Assembly (NCBI RefSeq): GCF_000025725.1
Contig: NC_013943.1
Span: forward strand, 682,001 to 746,000
Length of the DNA: 64,000 nucleotides
Direction: 5' to 3'
Source of the DNA: Denitrovibrio acetiphilus DSM 12809
GTDB lineage: Bacteria > Chrysiogenota > Deferribacteres > Deferribacterales > Geovibrionaceae
The notes under the pieces were generated by a model. The model saw only the letters and a program-made list of their open reading frames with translations. It ran no database searches and was not told the origin of the DNA. A program made the translations under genes and the position numbers. Positions 35,725 to 45,607 of this stretch are shown piece by piece (position 1 is the first letter of the stretch; each line of letters opens with the position of its first letter).

Positions 35725-36654
35725 GTGATTGTTAAGGATATTGAGGAAGTAAAGGCGACTGATAAATTCTCTCAGGCAGGTTTGGCTGCTGAAAAACAGA
35801 TGGCCTTTTATCTAAAGCGTGCATTTGGTGATGATCCGAATGTGTTGGTGCTTAACAGTATACGCCTCCTGATGGGGGATGATGCTGCCCAGATTGACCA
35901 CCTCCTTTTGCATGAGTTTGGTGTGATTATCATTGAAAGCAAAAGCGTCACTTCGCAGGTGACTATTAACGAGCATGGTGAGTGGAGTCGGCTATTTGAT
36001 GGAGCCAGTAAAGGCATGCCTTCGCCTGTACTTCAGGCAAAACGGCAGGCGGAGTTTCTGAGTCGCTATCTGGAGCCGCACACAGAGGTTCTGCTGAAGA
36101 AACTGCTTGGTATACAGTTGACGTTCGACAAAATGCCAATCCATGTAGTTGTAGCCATTTCCGACGCCGGTATCATTAATCGTCCGCAAAATACCCTTGA
36201 TGAATTGGAGTATGTTTGTAAGGCAGATAGAGCGGTTGAAAGGATTCGTGAGATCATAGATTGGTATAGGAAGAAGAATAGTGCTCTGAGCCTTTCTCTG
36301 GGACCATATATTCTCGGTAAATCTGCAAGAGAGAGAATTTCTCAATTCCTAATTAATAATCATACACCTGTCAATAGCTCAGCCCCTTCAGGAGCTGTGA
36401 ATAAGGCGAAAACAGAATGCTCAGTCAGCAAATCATTCCCCGTCTGCAAACACTGTAATGGAACTATAGTTGAGGTTCTATATGGTAAATATGGGTATTA
36501 TCTGAAATGTTCCGACTGCGAAGGCAATACGTCTATCCGGGAAAACTGCTCTGCTTGTGGTAAACAACTTCGGGTGAGGAAAGAAAAGGAGAGGTTTTTT
36601 CTTGAATGTTCTGATTGTGATACCTCAACACTATTCCATAAAAACACTATATAG
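35725..36654 (+). CDS. NERD-domain nuclease-like protein with zinc ribbons
   Basis: 309 residues from a GTG start (GGAGGGG just upstream). The NERD domain has AAEKQMAFYLKRAF, DDAAQIDHLLLHEFG and VIIIESKSV, giving the Asp-His and Glu-x-Lys of a nuclease fold. The C-terminal part holds two CxxC...CxxC zinc ribbons (CKHC..CSDC and CSAC..CSDC), as in topoisomerase-type fingers. Likely DNA or RNA cleavage in defence or processing. It is bracketed by two directly repeated gene remnants. Confidence 0.85.
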   Translation: MIVKDIEEVKATDKFSQAGLAAEKQMAFYLKRAFGDDPNVLVLNSIRLLMGDDAAQIDHLLLHEFGVIIIESKSVTSQVTINEHGEWSRLFDGASKGMPSPVLQAKRQAEFLSRYLEPHTEVLLKKLLGIQLTFDKMPIHVVVAISDAGIINRPQNTLDELEYVCKADRAVERIREIIDWYRKKNSALSLSLGPYILGKSARERISQFLINNHTPVNSSAPSGAVNKAKTECSVSKSFPVCKHCNGTIVEVLYGKYGYYLKCSDCEGNTSIRENCSACGKQLRVRKEKERFFLECSDCDTSTLFHKNTI

Positions 36655-36666
36655 AGCTAACTAAGC

Positions 36667-36789
36667 TTATTTGTGTTCTTTACCCTCTACAGCAAAATGA
36701 AATTCCCGGTCCATATCTTTGCAGAGTTTGTAGAAGTTGCGCATGGTGATATTGGCATTGAACCAATAATGCAGGAAATGTTGAGACAT
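36667..36789 (-). pseudogene. 3' remnant of the same unknown gene (copy 2)
   Basis: The minus strand reads MSQHFLHYWFNANITMRNFY and continues KLCKDMDREFHFAVEGKEHK to a stop. The end is close to copy 1 at 35447 (MRNFYKLCKDMD shared). The 40-codon frame has an ATG but no convincing ribosome site, so I treat it as a remnant. Confidence 0.5.
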
Positions 36790-36879
36790 ATTTGAATATC
36801 CTAGAGAAATGCGAAATGATGTCTGTGAATCAGACAAATGAAGTGCCCCCGTTATGAGGGCACTGAATATTATGGTATT

Positions 36880-37504
36880 TTAGCATCCACCATTAGCTAC
36901 ATGGAGTAATGAATTGTTTTTAATATAAAAGAGTGTTGATGAACATGTGTCTCGGTCTTTTCTTCCAAGTGCAGTTATGCCTGACAAGGTATCGTAGAAT
37001 ACGATACTGCCAGAGTTTTTGATTTGCTGGATAAAATCTGATTCCTTTGACTTGAGACTGTCAGGTAACACAACAGGCAGTGGAGTGTTTGGCAGCTGTT
37101 TAATTTTTCCGCTGCATCTCAGATAATTTTCAATTGATACAACATTTTTAGACATTTTCGAAGTAGCAACAATTGCTAGATTCTCACACGCTCCATTTTC
37201 TGTAACCCAGTATATATCTAAACTATTTTCTGGTGTATCCATCACAGCATGAGGCACAGATTTACTAACGACCTGAAGCAGACTGGATCCGCTGAGGTTT
37301 GCGTTGCTCATTTGAGAGGCAAACTTCTGTTTAAGCATTTCACTTAATGAAGCATTGAGATCAGTTTGAGAATTTGTTCCCTGCTCAGCAGGTATTTCTT
37401 CATTTATGGTTTCTTTTTTGACGGGTATATCCTCAATTATCCCCTCTTTTACAAATAGTTCGTATCTGCTTGTCCCATAAATGTGCTTAATCTTTGCGTA
37501 AATG
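36880..37504 (-). pseudogene. 3' part of an unknown gene cut by an IS21-family element
   Basis: About 208 residues remain; the open frame runs on to 37566 only inside the IS end. The N-side begins YAKIKHIYGTSRYELFVKEG; the rest has no motif I know. The lipoprotein fragment on the far side of the IS (40043-40927, same strand) is its probable first half. Removing the IS with one AAATG copy leaves the halves one base out of frame. Either a base was lost or these are two adjacent genes. Confidence 0.6.
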
Positions 37505-37691
37505 TGATTTTGCAGTTCAATTGACCCCCCTGGCGGCAAATATTTGCAGCTGAATTGACCCCCCATATTTGCAATTCAATTGACCCCTCTGTGGTGTCAG
37601 CTTTTGTAAAAAGTTTTGTAAAAATCTCTCCTTTGTATAATGCCTCCATAGAAAATAACTATGGAGAAATTGAATGCGAAAGGAGTACCAC

Positions 37692-39233
37692 ATGCACGAC
37701 ATCCTGGATATTCTACGACGCAGAAAGCATGGCGACGGCTTTAAGACGATCGCCAAGGCTCGCAAGATGTCTAGAAACACCATCAGGAAATACATAGAAC
37801 TGGCTGTCACTTTGGGTTTCGAAAGTGACAGTGAGCCACCACTGGAGGAGATCGCATACGGTGTCTACCGCAAAGTATACGGAGACGGTTCTCGCCCAGT
37901 CAGTGAGTGCCGTAAAGTTCTTATTCCATACAAAGAGAAACTGGAACACTGGCTGAGTGAAGAGCGCCTCACTATGACCAAGATTCATTCTCTTCTTAAG
38001 CGTCATGGTGTTTCTGTAAGCTATGACACACTGCGCCGCTACCTTCATGAAGATCTTGGTTTCTTTAAGCACAACACAGTCCGCATGCCTGAAACTGCTC
38101 CAGGCGAATACGCAGAGGTTGATTTCGGTCGTCTGGGGCTTTTATATGACCCTGAGACAGACAGAAGGCGTGTGGTCCATGCATTGATAGTGACTTTGCC
38201 TTACAGCCGCTATCAGTATGTTCACCTTTGCCATAGCATGAAATTCCAGGAAGTAATCACCGGTCTGGAATCAGCCTGGGAATTCTTCGGCGGTGTTCCT
38301 GCGAAAGTGATTGTCGACAACATGAAGACAGCCATAGATAAGGCAGACCGTTATGATGCGCAGTTCAACCGCTACTTTTATGAGTATGCTTGTTACCGTG
38401 GATTTATCATAGACCCTGCAAGGGCAGTTGCTCCGAAAGACAAGCCTAAAGTTGAAAGAAATGTATCATATGTCAGAGATAACTTCTTTAAAGGAGAGAC
38501 ATTCAGGAGCCTTTCCCATGCACAGGAAGCAGCAGATGCCTGGTGCAGAACTGTCTCCGGCATGCGTATACATGGCACAACTAAAAAGCATCCCCGCATT
38601 GTATTTGATATGGAAGAGCAGGCGAATCTGCTCCCTCTGGAACAGGAGCGTTACGATGTACCTTTCTGGGGAACCTGCAAAGTGCATCCAGACCATCATA
38701 TCCGTATTCAAAGCGCTCTTTATTCTGTCCCCACTGTATACATAGGCAAAGAGGTTTCTGTAAGGCTGGACAGCAAGCTGGTTCGCATTTACCACAAAGA
38801 GCAGCAGATAAAGGTGCATAGTCGTATGAAAAAAGGTAAACGCTCAACAGACACCAGTGACTATCCTGAAGAGAAACGTGGATACACCATGAAGAGCTGT
38901 GAATATCATATTTATAAGGCTAAAGAAGTAGGTTTCTACTGCGGAGAATTTATGGAGCGTCTGCTATCCGGTGACTTCCCATGGCAGAATCTAAGGCAGG
39001 CTCAGAAACTCATCCGGGATGCTGATAAATATGGTCATGGTCGTATGGAGCAGGCATGTCAGCGGGCAGTAAGCTTCGACCTCATCAATGTGTACAGAGT
39101 AGTAAATATAATTGAGCTCTCTATGCAGAATAATGAGGTAGAAAAATCTTCCTGTAAAGTGCTGAAACCCGCTAAATTTACACGCAATAAAAACTATTTC
39201 TACGAAGGAGGTCACGATGACACTATCAAATGA
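37692..39233 (+). CDS. istA: IS21-family transposase IstA, copy C
   Basis: 513 residues from the ATG at 37692 (AAAGGAGT seven bases before; the in-frame ATG at 37674 lacks a site). Helix-turn-helix HGDGFKTIAKARKMSRNTIR, integrase core with GEYAEVDFGRLG (Asp), KVIVDNMKTAI (Asp) and KPKVERNVSYVRD (Glu). Full length, and overlaps istB by 17 bases. Confidence 0.95.
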   Translation: MHDILDILRRRKHGDGFKTIAKARKMSRNTIRKYIELAVTLGFESDSEPPLEEIAYGVYRKVYGDGSRPVSECRKVLIPYKEKLEHWLSEERLTMTKIHSLLKRHGVSVSYDTLRRYLHEDLGFFKHNTVRMPETAPGEYAEVDFGRLGLLYDPETDRRRVVHALIVTLPYSRYQYVHLCHSMKFQEVITGLESAWEFFGGVPAKVIVDNMKTAIDKADRYDAQFNRYFYEYACYRGFIIDPARAVAPKDKPKVERNVSYVRDNFFKGETFRSLSHAQEAADAWCRTVSGMRIHGTTKKHPRIVFDMEEQANLLPLEQERYDVPFWGTCKVHPDHHIRIQSALYSVPTVYIGKEVSVRLDSKLVRIYHKEQQIKVHSRMKKGKRSTDTSDYPEEKRGYTMKSCEYHIYKAKEVGFYCGEFMERLLSGDFPWQNLRQAQKLIRDADKYGHGRMEQACQRAVSFDLINVYRVVNIIELSMQNNEVEKSSCKVLKPAKFTRNKNYFYEGGHDDTIK

Positions 39234-39963
39234 ACTGAAACAGACAGTAAAAAAACTAAGGCTGTCGGGAATACTGGCTACTTTACCGGAACGGATGGCT
39301 TATGCCAAACAGCAGCACCTGACATATGCAGAGTTTCTTGAGTTGGTAATGCAGGATGAAGTGGACAGGCGTCTTCATAACCAGGTGGATAATCAAATGA
39401 AAAAAGCTGGTATTAACCCCTTTGAGACACTGGAGAGATATGACTTCGACGCTCCGGTGCAGGTAGACAGAGAAATGATCAAAGGACTGTTCGGTCTGAA
39501 TTTTATTGAGGAAAAAGATAACGTGATGCTGTGCGGACCTGTCGGTGTTGGTAAAACATATCTGGCAAATGCATTGGCCCACGCTGCTGTGCGAAGAGGT
39601 AAAAAAGTCCTGATGGTCAGAGCAGAGAAACTTTTTAAAAGACTGCAGCAGTCCAGAGCTGACTACTCCTATGAGAAGGCTCTGCTTGGATTTATTACTC
39701 CCGATATGCTTATTATAGATGACTTCGGACTGAAGGCATTGAATGAACAACAGTCTACTGACTTCTATGAGATTGTTGTGGAAAGGTACGGGAGAGCATC
39801 TACTGTGATCACAAGCAACAGGGATACGGATGAATGGCTGGAACTATTCCATGACCCGATTCTCGCAAACTCGGCACTCGACAGGTTGGTGCATAATGCA
39901 TACAGAGTTGTCATTGAGGGTGAGAGCTATAGAAAAATTAAATCCAGAAAAAAGTTGATTTAA
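39217..39963 (+). CDS. istB: IS21-family ATPase IstB, copy C
   Basis: 248 residues. Walker A MLCGPVGVGKTYLANALAH and Walker B LIIDDFGLK with the arginine-rich end NSALDRLVHNAYRV. AAGGAGG precedes the start. It assists IstA in target selection. Confidence 0.95.
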   Translation: MTLSNELKQTVKKLRLSGILATLPERMAYAKQQHLTYAEFLELVMQDEVDRRLHNQVDNQMKKAGINPFETLERYDFDAPVQVDREMIKGLFGLNFIEEKDNVMLCGPVGVGKTYLANALAHAAVRRGKKVLMVRAEKLFKRLQQSRADYSYEKALLGFITPDMLIIDDFGLKALNEQQSTDFYEIVVERYGRASTVITSNRDTDEWLELFHDPILANSALDRLVHNAYRVVIEGESYRKIKSRKKLI

Positions 39964-40042
39964 AAAGGAAGATGACGTAAACAAAAATTAAGGAGAGAGG
40001 GGGTCAATTAACCTGCAAATCAGAGGGGTCAATTGAACTGCA

Positions 40043-40927
40043 AAATGACACGTAAAAAGGCTCTGATGGTGAAAGGCATTGAAAAACAGCATCTTTTGGG
40101 AATAGGCTAGCCTCAATATCGCTTTTATTATAACCTTTGACTGATTTTAGATTACCACCCTTATATGTGCAGTAGGCATTCAGGTCATATATTACGCCAA
40201 GGTCTTCATCTATATCAGTAACATTTTCAATCTCGTAATTATATCTCTGATACATTGAGCCATCATCAAGGTGTCTTACATGAGTAACGGCTTTACCGTC
40301 CACAATACCAAATTTGATATTCAAGAACCCTTCAAGTGTCTTCGGTTTGTCAGAGTTCTCAAACTTATTCATAATATTGTACTGAAAATTTGATAAGACA
40401 GGTTTGCCTGACTTTGCGCTGGTCAGAACCATTAAATACCTATACTCCTGAACATCCTCCTGATTAAGCCGCCTTGGTCTTTTCGCAATAATTGTCTCAA
40501 CAGCAAAATCTAAGTTACCGCCATAGCATTGCCAATTCTTCGATTTTGTATCAGGCTCCACCTTTTGTATGGTTTGCTTTCCTGTAAAAGAATCAGTGAT
40601 AACTTTATCAGCTACACTTTTGCCGGCAACACTGTCACAGATTTTAAAAAGCTCTGCATTAATAAAGCCAATCCATTGACCATCGGCTTCTATGGCTGTT
40701 TGATTATCTGCAAAGTTTATAAACTCAACAGGAAAAGAAGCATACAAATACTTCACACTGCCTATATTGGCGAGTTTTTCTCTTAAAGTAGAATTATCAA
40801 GCTGTCTTTCCTTTGATGGATTTGGGCCTAGAGCATTCAGCATGCTAAACTGTGCTCCAGTTCCTCCACAACCATAGAGAGCAATCCCCGCAAATAAAAA
40901 GAAAAGTGTAAGCCAAAGTCTTCTCAT
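40043..40927 (-). pseudogene. 5' part of a lipoprotein gene cut by the IS21-family element
   Basis: About 295 residues from the ATG at 40927 (TTTGGAGGA upstream). The signal MRRLWLTLFFLFAGIALYGC ends in a lipobox with Cys20. The mature part has Tyr/Phe-rich strands and a few cysteines, function unknown. The frame enters the IS at 40042 and stops after a few IS-coded residues (at 40004). Confidence 0.7.
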
Positions 40928-41057
40928 ACAATCCTCCAAATAATAATTTGTAGTCAAAATACCAATATCTGCTATTTACCTCAAGGAAAATATTTACCTA
41001 TGGGAAAATGTAATCAAGATACAAGTAGAAGATAATCAGGCAATGTGAGGTTGCTTG

Positions 41058-41138
41058 ATGGATGAATATCAGGATTTCTTAAAGCGTGTTTCTGATAATG
41101 TTAAAAGAATGCGACTTGAACGTGGCAAAACCACAGAG
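41058..41138 (+). pseudogene. 5' part of a small XRE-type regulator interrupted by nested IS21 elements
   Basis: 27 codons, MDEYQDFLKRVSDNVKRMRL then ERGKTTE, the first helix of an XRE fold. GAGG lies ten bases before the ATG. The rest is at 46456-46605. Taking out the insertion and one CACAGAG copy restores a 76-residue protein in frame. Confidence 0.8.
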
Positions 41139-41312
41139 TGCTCGTAGCGGCGTGACTCGGACAGCGTAGCGTTTTCCCGTCGGACACCGTAGCGGAAACA
41201 TTCGGACACCATAGCGGCCGCCGGACAGTCTATCGGTGCTCGGACACTGTAGCGCTCGCCGGACACTGTATCGGCCTTCGGACAGCGTAGCGGAGCTCGG
41301 ACACTTCCCGCC
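41139..41312 (+). repeat. Array of IstA-binding-type repeats at the left end of element A
   Basis: About seven or eight spaced copies of GGACA(G/C)(C/T)(G/A)TA(G/T)CGG, such as GGACAGCGTAGCG and GGACACTGTATCGG, fill the first 175 bases. Three inverse copies lie at the right end (46382-46445). Such ends bind the transposase. Confidence 0.7.
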
Positions 41313-41361
41313 AGCAAGGTTAACCTTTAAACTGTCCTCCAATAATAAGTTGGAGGCAAAT

Positions 41362-42221
41362 ATGACGAGGTTAACAATGAGCGAGATCAAAGAGGTAATA
41401 CGCCTAAGATACATAAACCAGCTTTCCATCCGTCAGATATCGGTATCCACCGGAATCCCTAAGTCAACGGTATCAGACTATGTGAACCGTTTCCGTATAA
41501 CAGGCCTTAAGGCTGAGGAGTTGTCTTCAGTATCCGAAGATGAGCTGTACAGCCGTCTCTTTCCAGAAAGGTCAATGTCTTTGAACCGAACCTTCCCTAT
41601 GCCGGATCTGGATTATATCGCCAGAGAGAAACGACGCAAGGGTGTCACATGGCTTCTGTTATGGCAGGAGTATAAATCAGTCCATCCCGACGGCTATAAC
41701 TACACTCAGTTCAAAGAGTACTGCAAGAAACACATATCCCGTCTAAGTCCGACCATGCGCCAGATATACAACGCCGGTGAAATAATGTTCGTAGACTATT
41801 CCGGCCTGACAATGGATATAGTAGACCGCTATACAGGAGAAGTGAGTGAGGCACAGATCTTTGTATCAGCTCTTGGAGCATCGGGAGCTGTGTTCGTACA
41901 TGCAACAGAAAGCCAGAAGAAAGAATCATTCATCCTGTCTCATAGTCTCGCATTTGAATATTACGGTGCAGTTTCAAAGACCGTAGTGCCGGATAATCTG
42001 AAATCAGCAGTAACTAAACACACCAGAGATGTTCTTACGGTCAACAGCAGCTACTCAGACATGGCTAAGTATTACGGTTGTGCAGTCATCCCTGCCAGAC
42101 CTGCGAAACCTCAGGACAAAGCAAAGGTAGAACAGGCAGTTCAGGGGATACAGAGATGGGTACTTGCAAAGCTCAGAAACAGATTGTTTAACACCGTGCA
42201 GGAACTGAACTCTGCCATAGC
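41362..42221 (+). pseudogene. 5' part of istA of element A
   Basis: Start after TTGGAGGC. 287 codons up to the insertion of element B: helix-turn-helix LSIRQISVSTGIPKSTVSDY, GEIMFVDYSGLTMD (Asp), VPDNLKSAVTK (Asp) and KPQDKAKVEQAVQGIQRWV (Glu). It runs to 42285 in element B sequence. It continues at 44915. Confidence 0.88.
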
Positions 42222-42447
42222 TGCGAAATCCGGTGCTGATTGGACAGGCAATCCGGTTTTAATTGGACACCATTTCCGGAATTGATTGGACACTCAATCC
42301 GGAATTGACTGGACAGTGAATCCGGAAATGACTGGACACTTAAGCGCAGCTACCGGATTTACATTTGTGTCCCGTTTTATGATTTGAATTGAATTTTACG
42401 TTAATCTTCCGAGCCTATAGAATCTGTCTCAAAAACAGGAGAGACAG

Positions 42448-44016
42448 ATGCGACGACACAAGAAAGGAAGGTTAACAATGAAATATCTTCGTGAAGTAAT
42501 CCGCCTTCATGACTTAGGCGGTCTCAGCAACCGTCAGATAGCCAAAGCCTGTAATGTATCACCGACGACAGCAGGCGGATGCATCAACAAATACATAGAT
42601 TCAGGCATTCCTTATGAAACCTTTGCCGAGCTTCCGGATGAGGAGCTTGAGTCAATCTTTTACCCCAAGGAACCAGATCAGCCCGTATACTCCCGCCCCA
42701 TGCCGGATATGGAGTATCTTTGCAAAGAGCTTAAGCGGAAAGGGGTGACTCTTCAGCTTCTCTGGGAAGAGTATATCCGTGAGAATCCCGGAGGCTACAG
42801 CCGTTCCCAATTCTCTTACCACTATCAGCAGTGGAGTAAAAAGATTAATCCGACGATGCGGTTTAATCATAAAGCAGGCGAGAAGGTATTTGTAGACTTC
42901 TCCGGTTACAAGCCTGAGATCGTAAATCCAATAACAGGCGAGGTGACATCAGTAGATCTCTTTGTAGCGACCTTAGGAGCAAGTTCATACACTTATGCGG
43001 TATGTGTTCCTGACCAGACGAAAGAGTTCTGGATAGAAGCCCATGTAAAGATGTTCGATTTCTTCGGCGGCGTTCCTGAATGCATAGTGCCGGATAATCT
43101 TAAGTCCGGAGTAACGTCCCCATGCTTTTACGACCCTGATATAAATCCCGGCTACGCAGACATGGCAGCGCATTACGGCATAGCAGTTGTCCCCGCAAGA
43201 CCAGGTAAACCAAAGGATAAGGGGAAGGTAGAGAACGGCGTACTTAACGTTCAGCGCCGTATCCTTGCTGTACTCCGTAACCACACATTTAACAGCATAC
43301 AGGAACTCAACAGCGCAGTGGCGGAAGAGCTTGTAAATCTTAACGCCAGACCCATGCAGCATATGAAGTCATCCCGCAGACAGCTGTTCAAAGGATTAGA
43401 CCAGCCTGCGCTGAAACCACTTCCCTCTGAAAGGTTCGAACAGTACAGCTGGAAGAAGGCCAAGGTGAGCTTCAACTATCATGTGCAGGTAGGAGATACT
43501 CACTACAGTGTCCCATGGCGGCTTATGGGTGAAACTGTAGATATCAAATACAACAGCAGGATAGTTCAGATAATACATAAGAATAAATGCATAGCATCAC
43601 ACCCCAGGTCTTTTAAGTATGGCTACTACGCTACCTCTAAAGCCCACATGCCGCCCAACCATCAGTTCGTTGCTTCAGGCTGGACGCCTGAAAGAATTAA
43701 TAAGTGGGCATCAAAGGCCGCAGGAGCGTACACCGCCAAAGCAATAGATGCCATTATTGACAGCAGGCAGTTTCCGGAACAGGCTTACAAGAGCTGTATG
43801 GGTGTCATTAAGCTTTCGAAATATTACCAGCCGGAAAGACTTGAGAAGGCATGCCGTATGGTTCTGGAGAGCGGCACTGTCAGATACAAGAGCATCAAGT
43901 CTATCCTTGAAAAAGGTCTGGATAAAATACACTACCTTGAACCTGAACCAAGAAAAAATCTTGTCCATGAGAATATCAGGGGCAATGAGTACTATCGTAT
44001 AAAAGGAGATGACTAA
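42448..44016 (+). CDS. istA: IS21-family transposase IstA, element B
   Basis: 522 residues. Helix-turn-helix GGLSNRQIAKACNVSPTTAG; core EKVFVDFSGYKPE (Asp), CIVPDNLKSGVTS (Asp) and KPKDKGKVENGVLNVQRRI (Glu); DNA-binding tail with HMPPNHQFVASGWTPERI. Intact. istB begins two bases after its stop. Confidence 0.95.
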   Translation: MRRHKKGRLTMKYLREVIRLHDLGGLSNRQIAKACNVSPTTAGGCINKYIDSGIPYETFAELPDEELESIFYPKEPDQPVYSRPMPDMEYLCKELKRKGVTLQLLWEEYIRENPGGYSRSQFSYHYQQWSKKINPTMRFNHKAGEKVFVDFSGYKPEIVNPITGEVTSVDLFVATLGASSYTYAVCVPDQTKEFWIEAHVKMFDFFGGVPECIVPDNLKSGVTSPCFYDPDINPGYADMAAHYGIAVVPARPGKPKDKGKVENGVLNVQRRILAVLRNHTFNSIQELNSAVAEELVNLNARPMQHMKSSRRQLFKGLDQPALKPLPSERFEQYSWKKAKVSFNYHVQVGDTHYSVPWRLMGETVDIKYNSRIVQIIHKNKCIASHPRSFKYGYYATSKAHMPPNHQFVASGWTPERINKWASKAAGAYTAKAIDAIIDSRQFPEQAYKSCMGVIKLSKYYQPERLEKACRMVLESGTVRYKSIKSILEKGLDKIHYLEPEPRKNLVHENIRGNEYYRIKGDD

Positions 44017-44018
44017 AG

Positions 44019-44768
44019 ATGGAACTAACGGAAATGATGACACAGCTCAGACTTAAAGGATTCATACAGGCGTATGAACTACAGCAGAAGATGCCGGAGA
44101 TTGATGATCTCAGTTTCGAGGAGAGGCTGAGAATCCTTCTGGAGCATGAGTCACTATACAGGGAAGACAGACAACTCTGCCTGCTTCTAAAGAAAGCTAA
44201 ACTCAGGTATCCCGGAGCCTGCATAGAGGACATCCGGTACAGGAACGGCAGAAACATTACAAAGCAGATGATGCTGGAACTTGGTAAAAACGATTGGGTG
44301 CGCAAACACAGGAATATCATAATCACCGGTGCCTCTGGCGTAGGAAAGACTTATATCGCCTGTGCTCTCGGCAACAGCGCATGTCGAAACGGAATAAAGT
44401 CCCTCTATGTCAGACTGCCGAGACTCCTTCAGGAACTTAAGATTGCCAGAACAGATGGTACTTATGTAAAGGTACTCACTCAGCTTTCCAGAGTAAATGT
44501 GCTGATCGTTGACGACTGGGGGCTTGATACTCTGAACGACCACGAGAGGAAGGACTTCCTTGAGGTCATGGAAGACCGCTACTCCGTCAGATCCACTATT
44601 ATCGCTACTCAGATACCCGTTGATAAATGGCATGACATTATAGGTGACCATACTATCGCTGACGCTATCTGTGACAGGCTTGTACATAACGCAGAGCACT
44701 TACAGCTTACCGGCGACTCTCTCAGAAAAGAGAAAGAACAGAGCTCTGTTAACATGAAAAATGAATAG
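44019..44768 (+). CDS. istB: IS21-family ATPase IstB, element B
   Basis: 249 residues with Walker A ITGASGVGKTYIACALG, Walker B VLIVDDWGLDTL and DAICDRLVHNAEHLQL. Full length, probably active with the istA before it. Confidence 0.95.
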   Translation: MELTEMMTQLRLKGFIQAYELQQKMPEIDDLSFEERLRILLEHESLYREDRQLCLLLKKAKLRYPGACIEDIRYRNGRNITKQMMLELGKNDWVRKHRNIIITGASGVGKTYIACALGNSACRNGIKSLYVRLPRLLQELKIARTDGTYVKVLTQLSRVNVLIVDDWGLDTLNDHERKDFLEVMEDRYSVRSTIIATQIPVDKWHDIIGDHTIADAICDRLVHNAEHLQLTGDSLRKEKEQSSVNMKNE

Positions 44769-44914
44769 ATTTACCACTGAACGCTTGACCAAAGATGGAC
44801 ATTTAGATATTTAAAAGGAGTAGGAAGATTAACTGAATTCAAACTGTCCAATCAAAACCGGAAACACTGTCCAGTCATTTCCGGATTCAGTGTCCAATTA
44901 CACCGGAATATGCA

Positions 44915-45607
44915 GCCATAGCTCCGCTTACTGAGGCCTATAACAATAAAGTCATAAGAGGTATCGGCAAGAGCCGTCTTGAGCTTCTGAATGAGATAGA
45001 CCGTCCTGAGATGCTGCCCCTGCCAAAGGAGAGATATCAGTATCGTGAGTATCTGATAAGACATGTAGGAGTCGACTATCATGTGGATGTTTCCGGCAGC
45101 AGATACTCTGTCCCTTACAAGCTAATAAAGAACAAGGTGGACGTATGGCACTCCGCCACCACAGTAGAGATATATCACAAAGGATACCCTGTAGCCATCC
45201 ACCCTAAGTCAAAGAGAGGTTCCACTCTCACAGAGCACATGCCGCCGAATCATGTCATGTGGCAGGAGAAATGGAACCCTACACGTATACTCAACTGGGC
45301 AGGCTCTATAGGCTTCGATACTGCAAGGCTCATGAAGAATATCCTTGATTCCAGAAGTCATCCGGCAAACGCTTACAGGACATGTATAGCTATCCTCAGC
45401 AGAGCAAAAAGCCATGATAAAAGTGACTTCAACATGGCATGTAAGAAGGCTGTAGAGATAAGAGCTTATTCAGTAAAGAGCCTTGAATCCATACTTAGCA
45501 GTAAAATATATCTTGAGAAGGATGAGAAGAACACTGCTCCGCTCAGCAATCATAATAATGTGCGGGGGAGAGACTATTATAAAGAGGAGGACAAATGTCA
45601 AAGTTAG
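44915..45607 (+). pseudogene. 3' part of istA of element A
   Basis: 231 codons continuing AIAPLTEAYNNKVIRGIGKS to the stop, with the DNA-binding part SRYSVPYKLIKNKVDVWHSA and HMPPNHVMWQEKWNPTRIL. It pairs with 41362-42221 to give one 515-residue transposase (8-bp duplication removed). Alone it lacks the catalytic residues. Confidence 0.88.

Larger units (their letters stand above)
37505..40042 (+). mobile_element. IS21-family insertion sequence, copy C
   Basis: 2538 bp carrying istA and istB. It starts TG and ends CA. Both ends hold several copies of GCAGTTCAATTGACCCC-type sites: three at the left (37512-37592) and two at the right (40009-40042). AAATG flanks it at 37500-37504 and 40043-40047, a likely 5-bp target duplication. 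Confidence 0.85.
42222..44914 (+). mobile_element. IS21-family element B, nested inside istA of element A
   Basis: 2693 bp starting TGCGAAATCCGGTG and ending in the inverse of TGCATATTCCGGTG. An exact 8-bp GCCATAGC flanks it (42214-42221, 44915-44922). Both ends carry several copies of CCGGaa..TGGACA-type sites. Removing it restores istA of element A in frame. Confidence 0.93.

Noticed and set aside
36667-36789. 40-codon minus-strand frame as a real small protein
   Set aside because: It copies the end of the remnant at 35447 and lacks a convincing ribosome site, so it was listed as a remnant.
36842-36865. AGTGCCC / GGGCACT hairpin as a terminator for the broken gene at 36880
   Set aside because: No T-run on either strand.
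41139-41312. The spaced GGACA..TAGCGG repeats as a CRISPR array
   Set aside because: Units are only about 22 bp in period, imperfect, and located at an IS21 end with matching copies at the other end; no cas genes.
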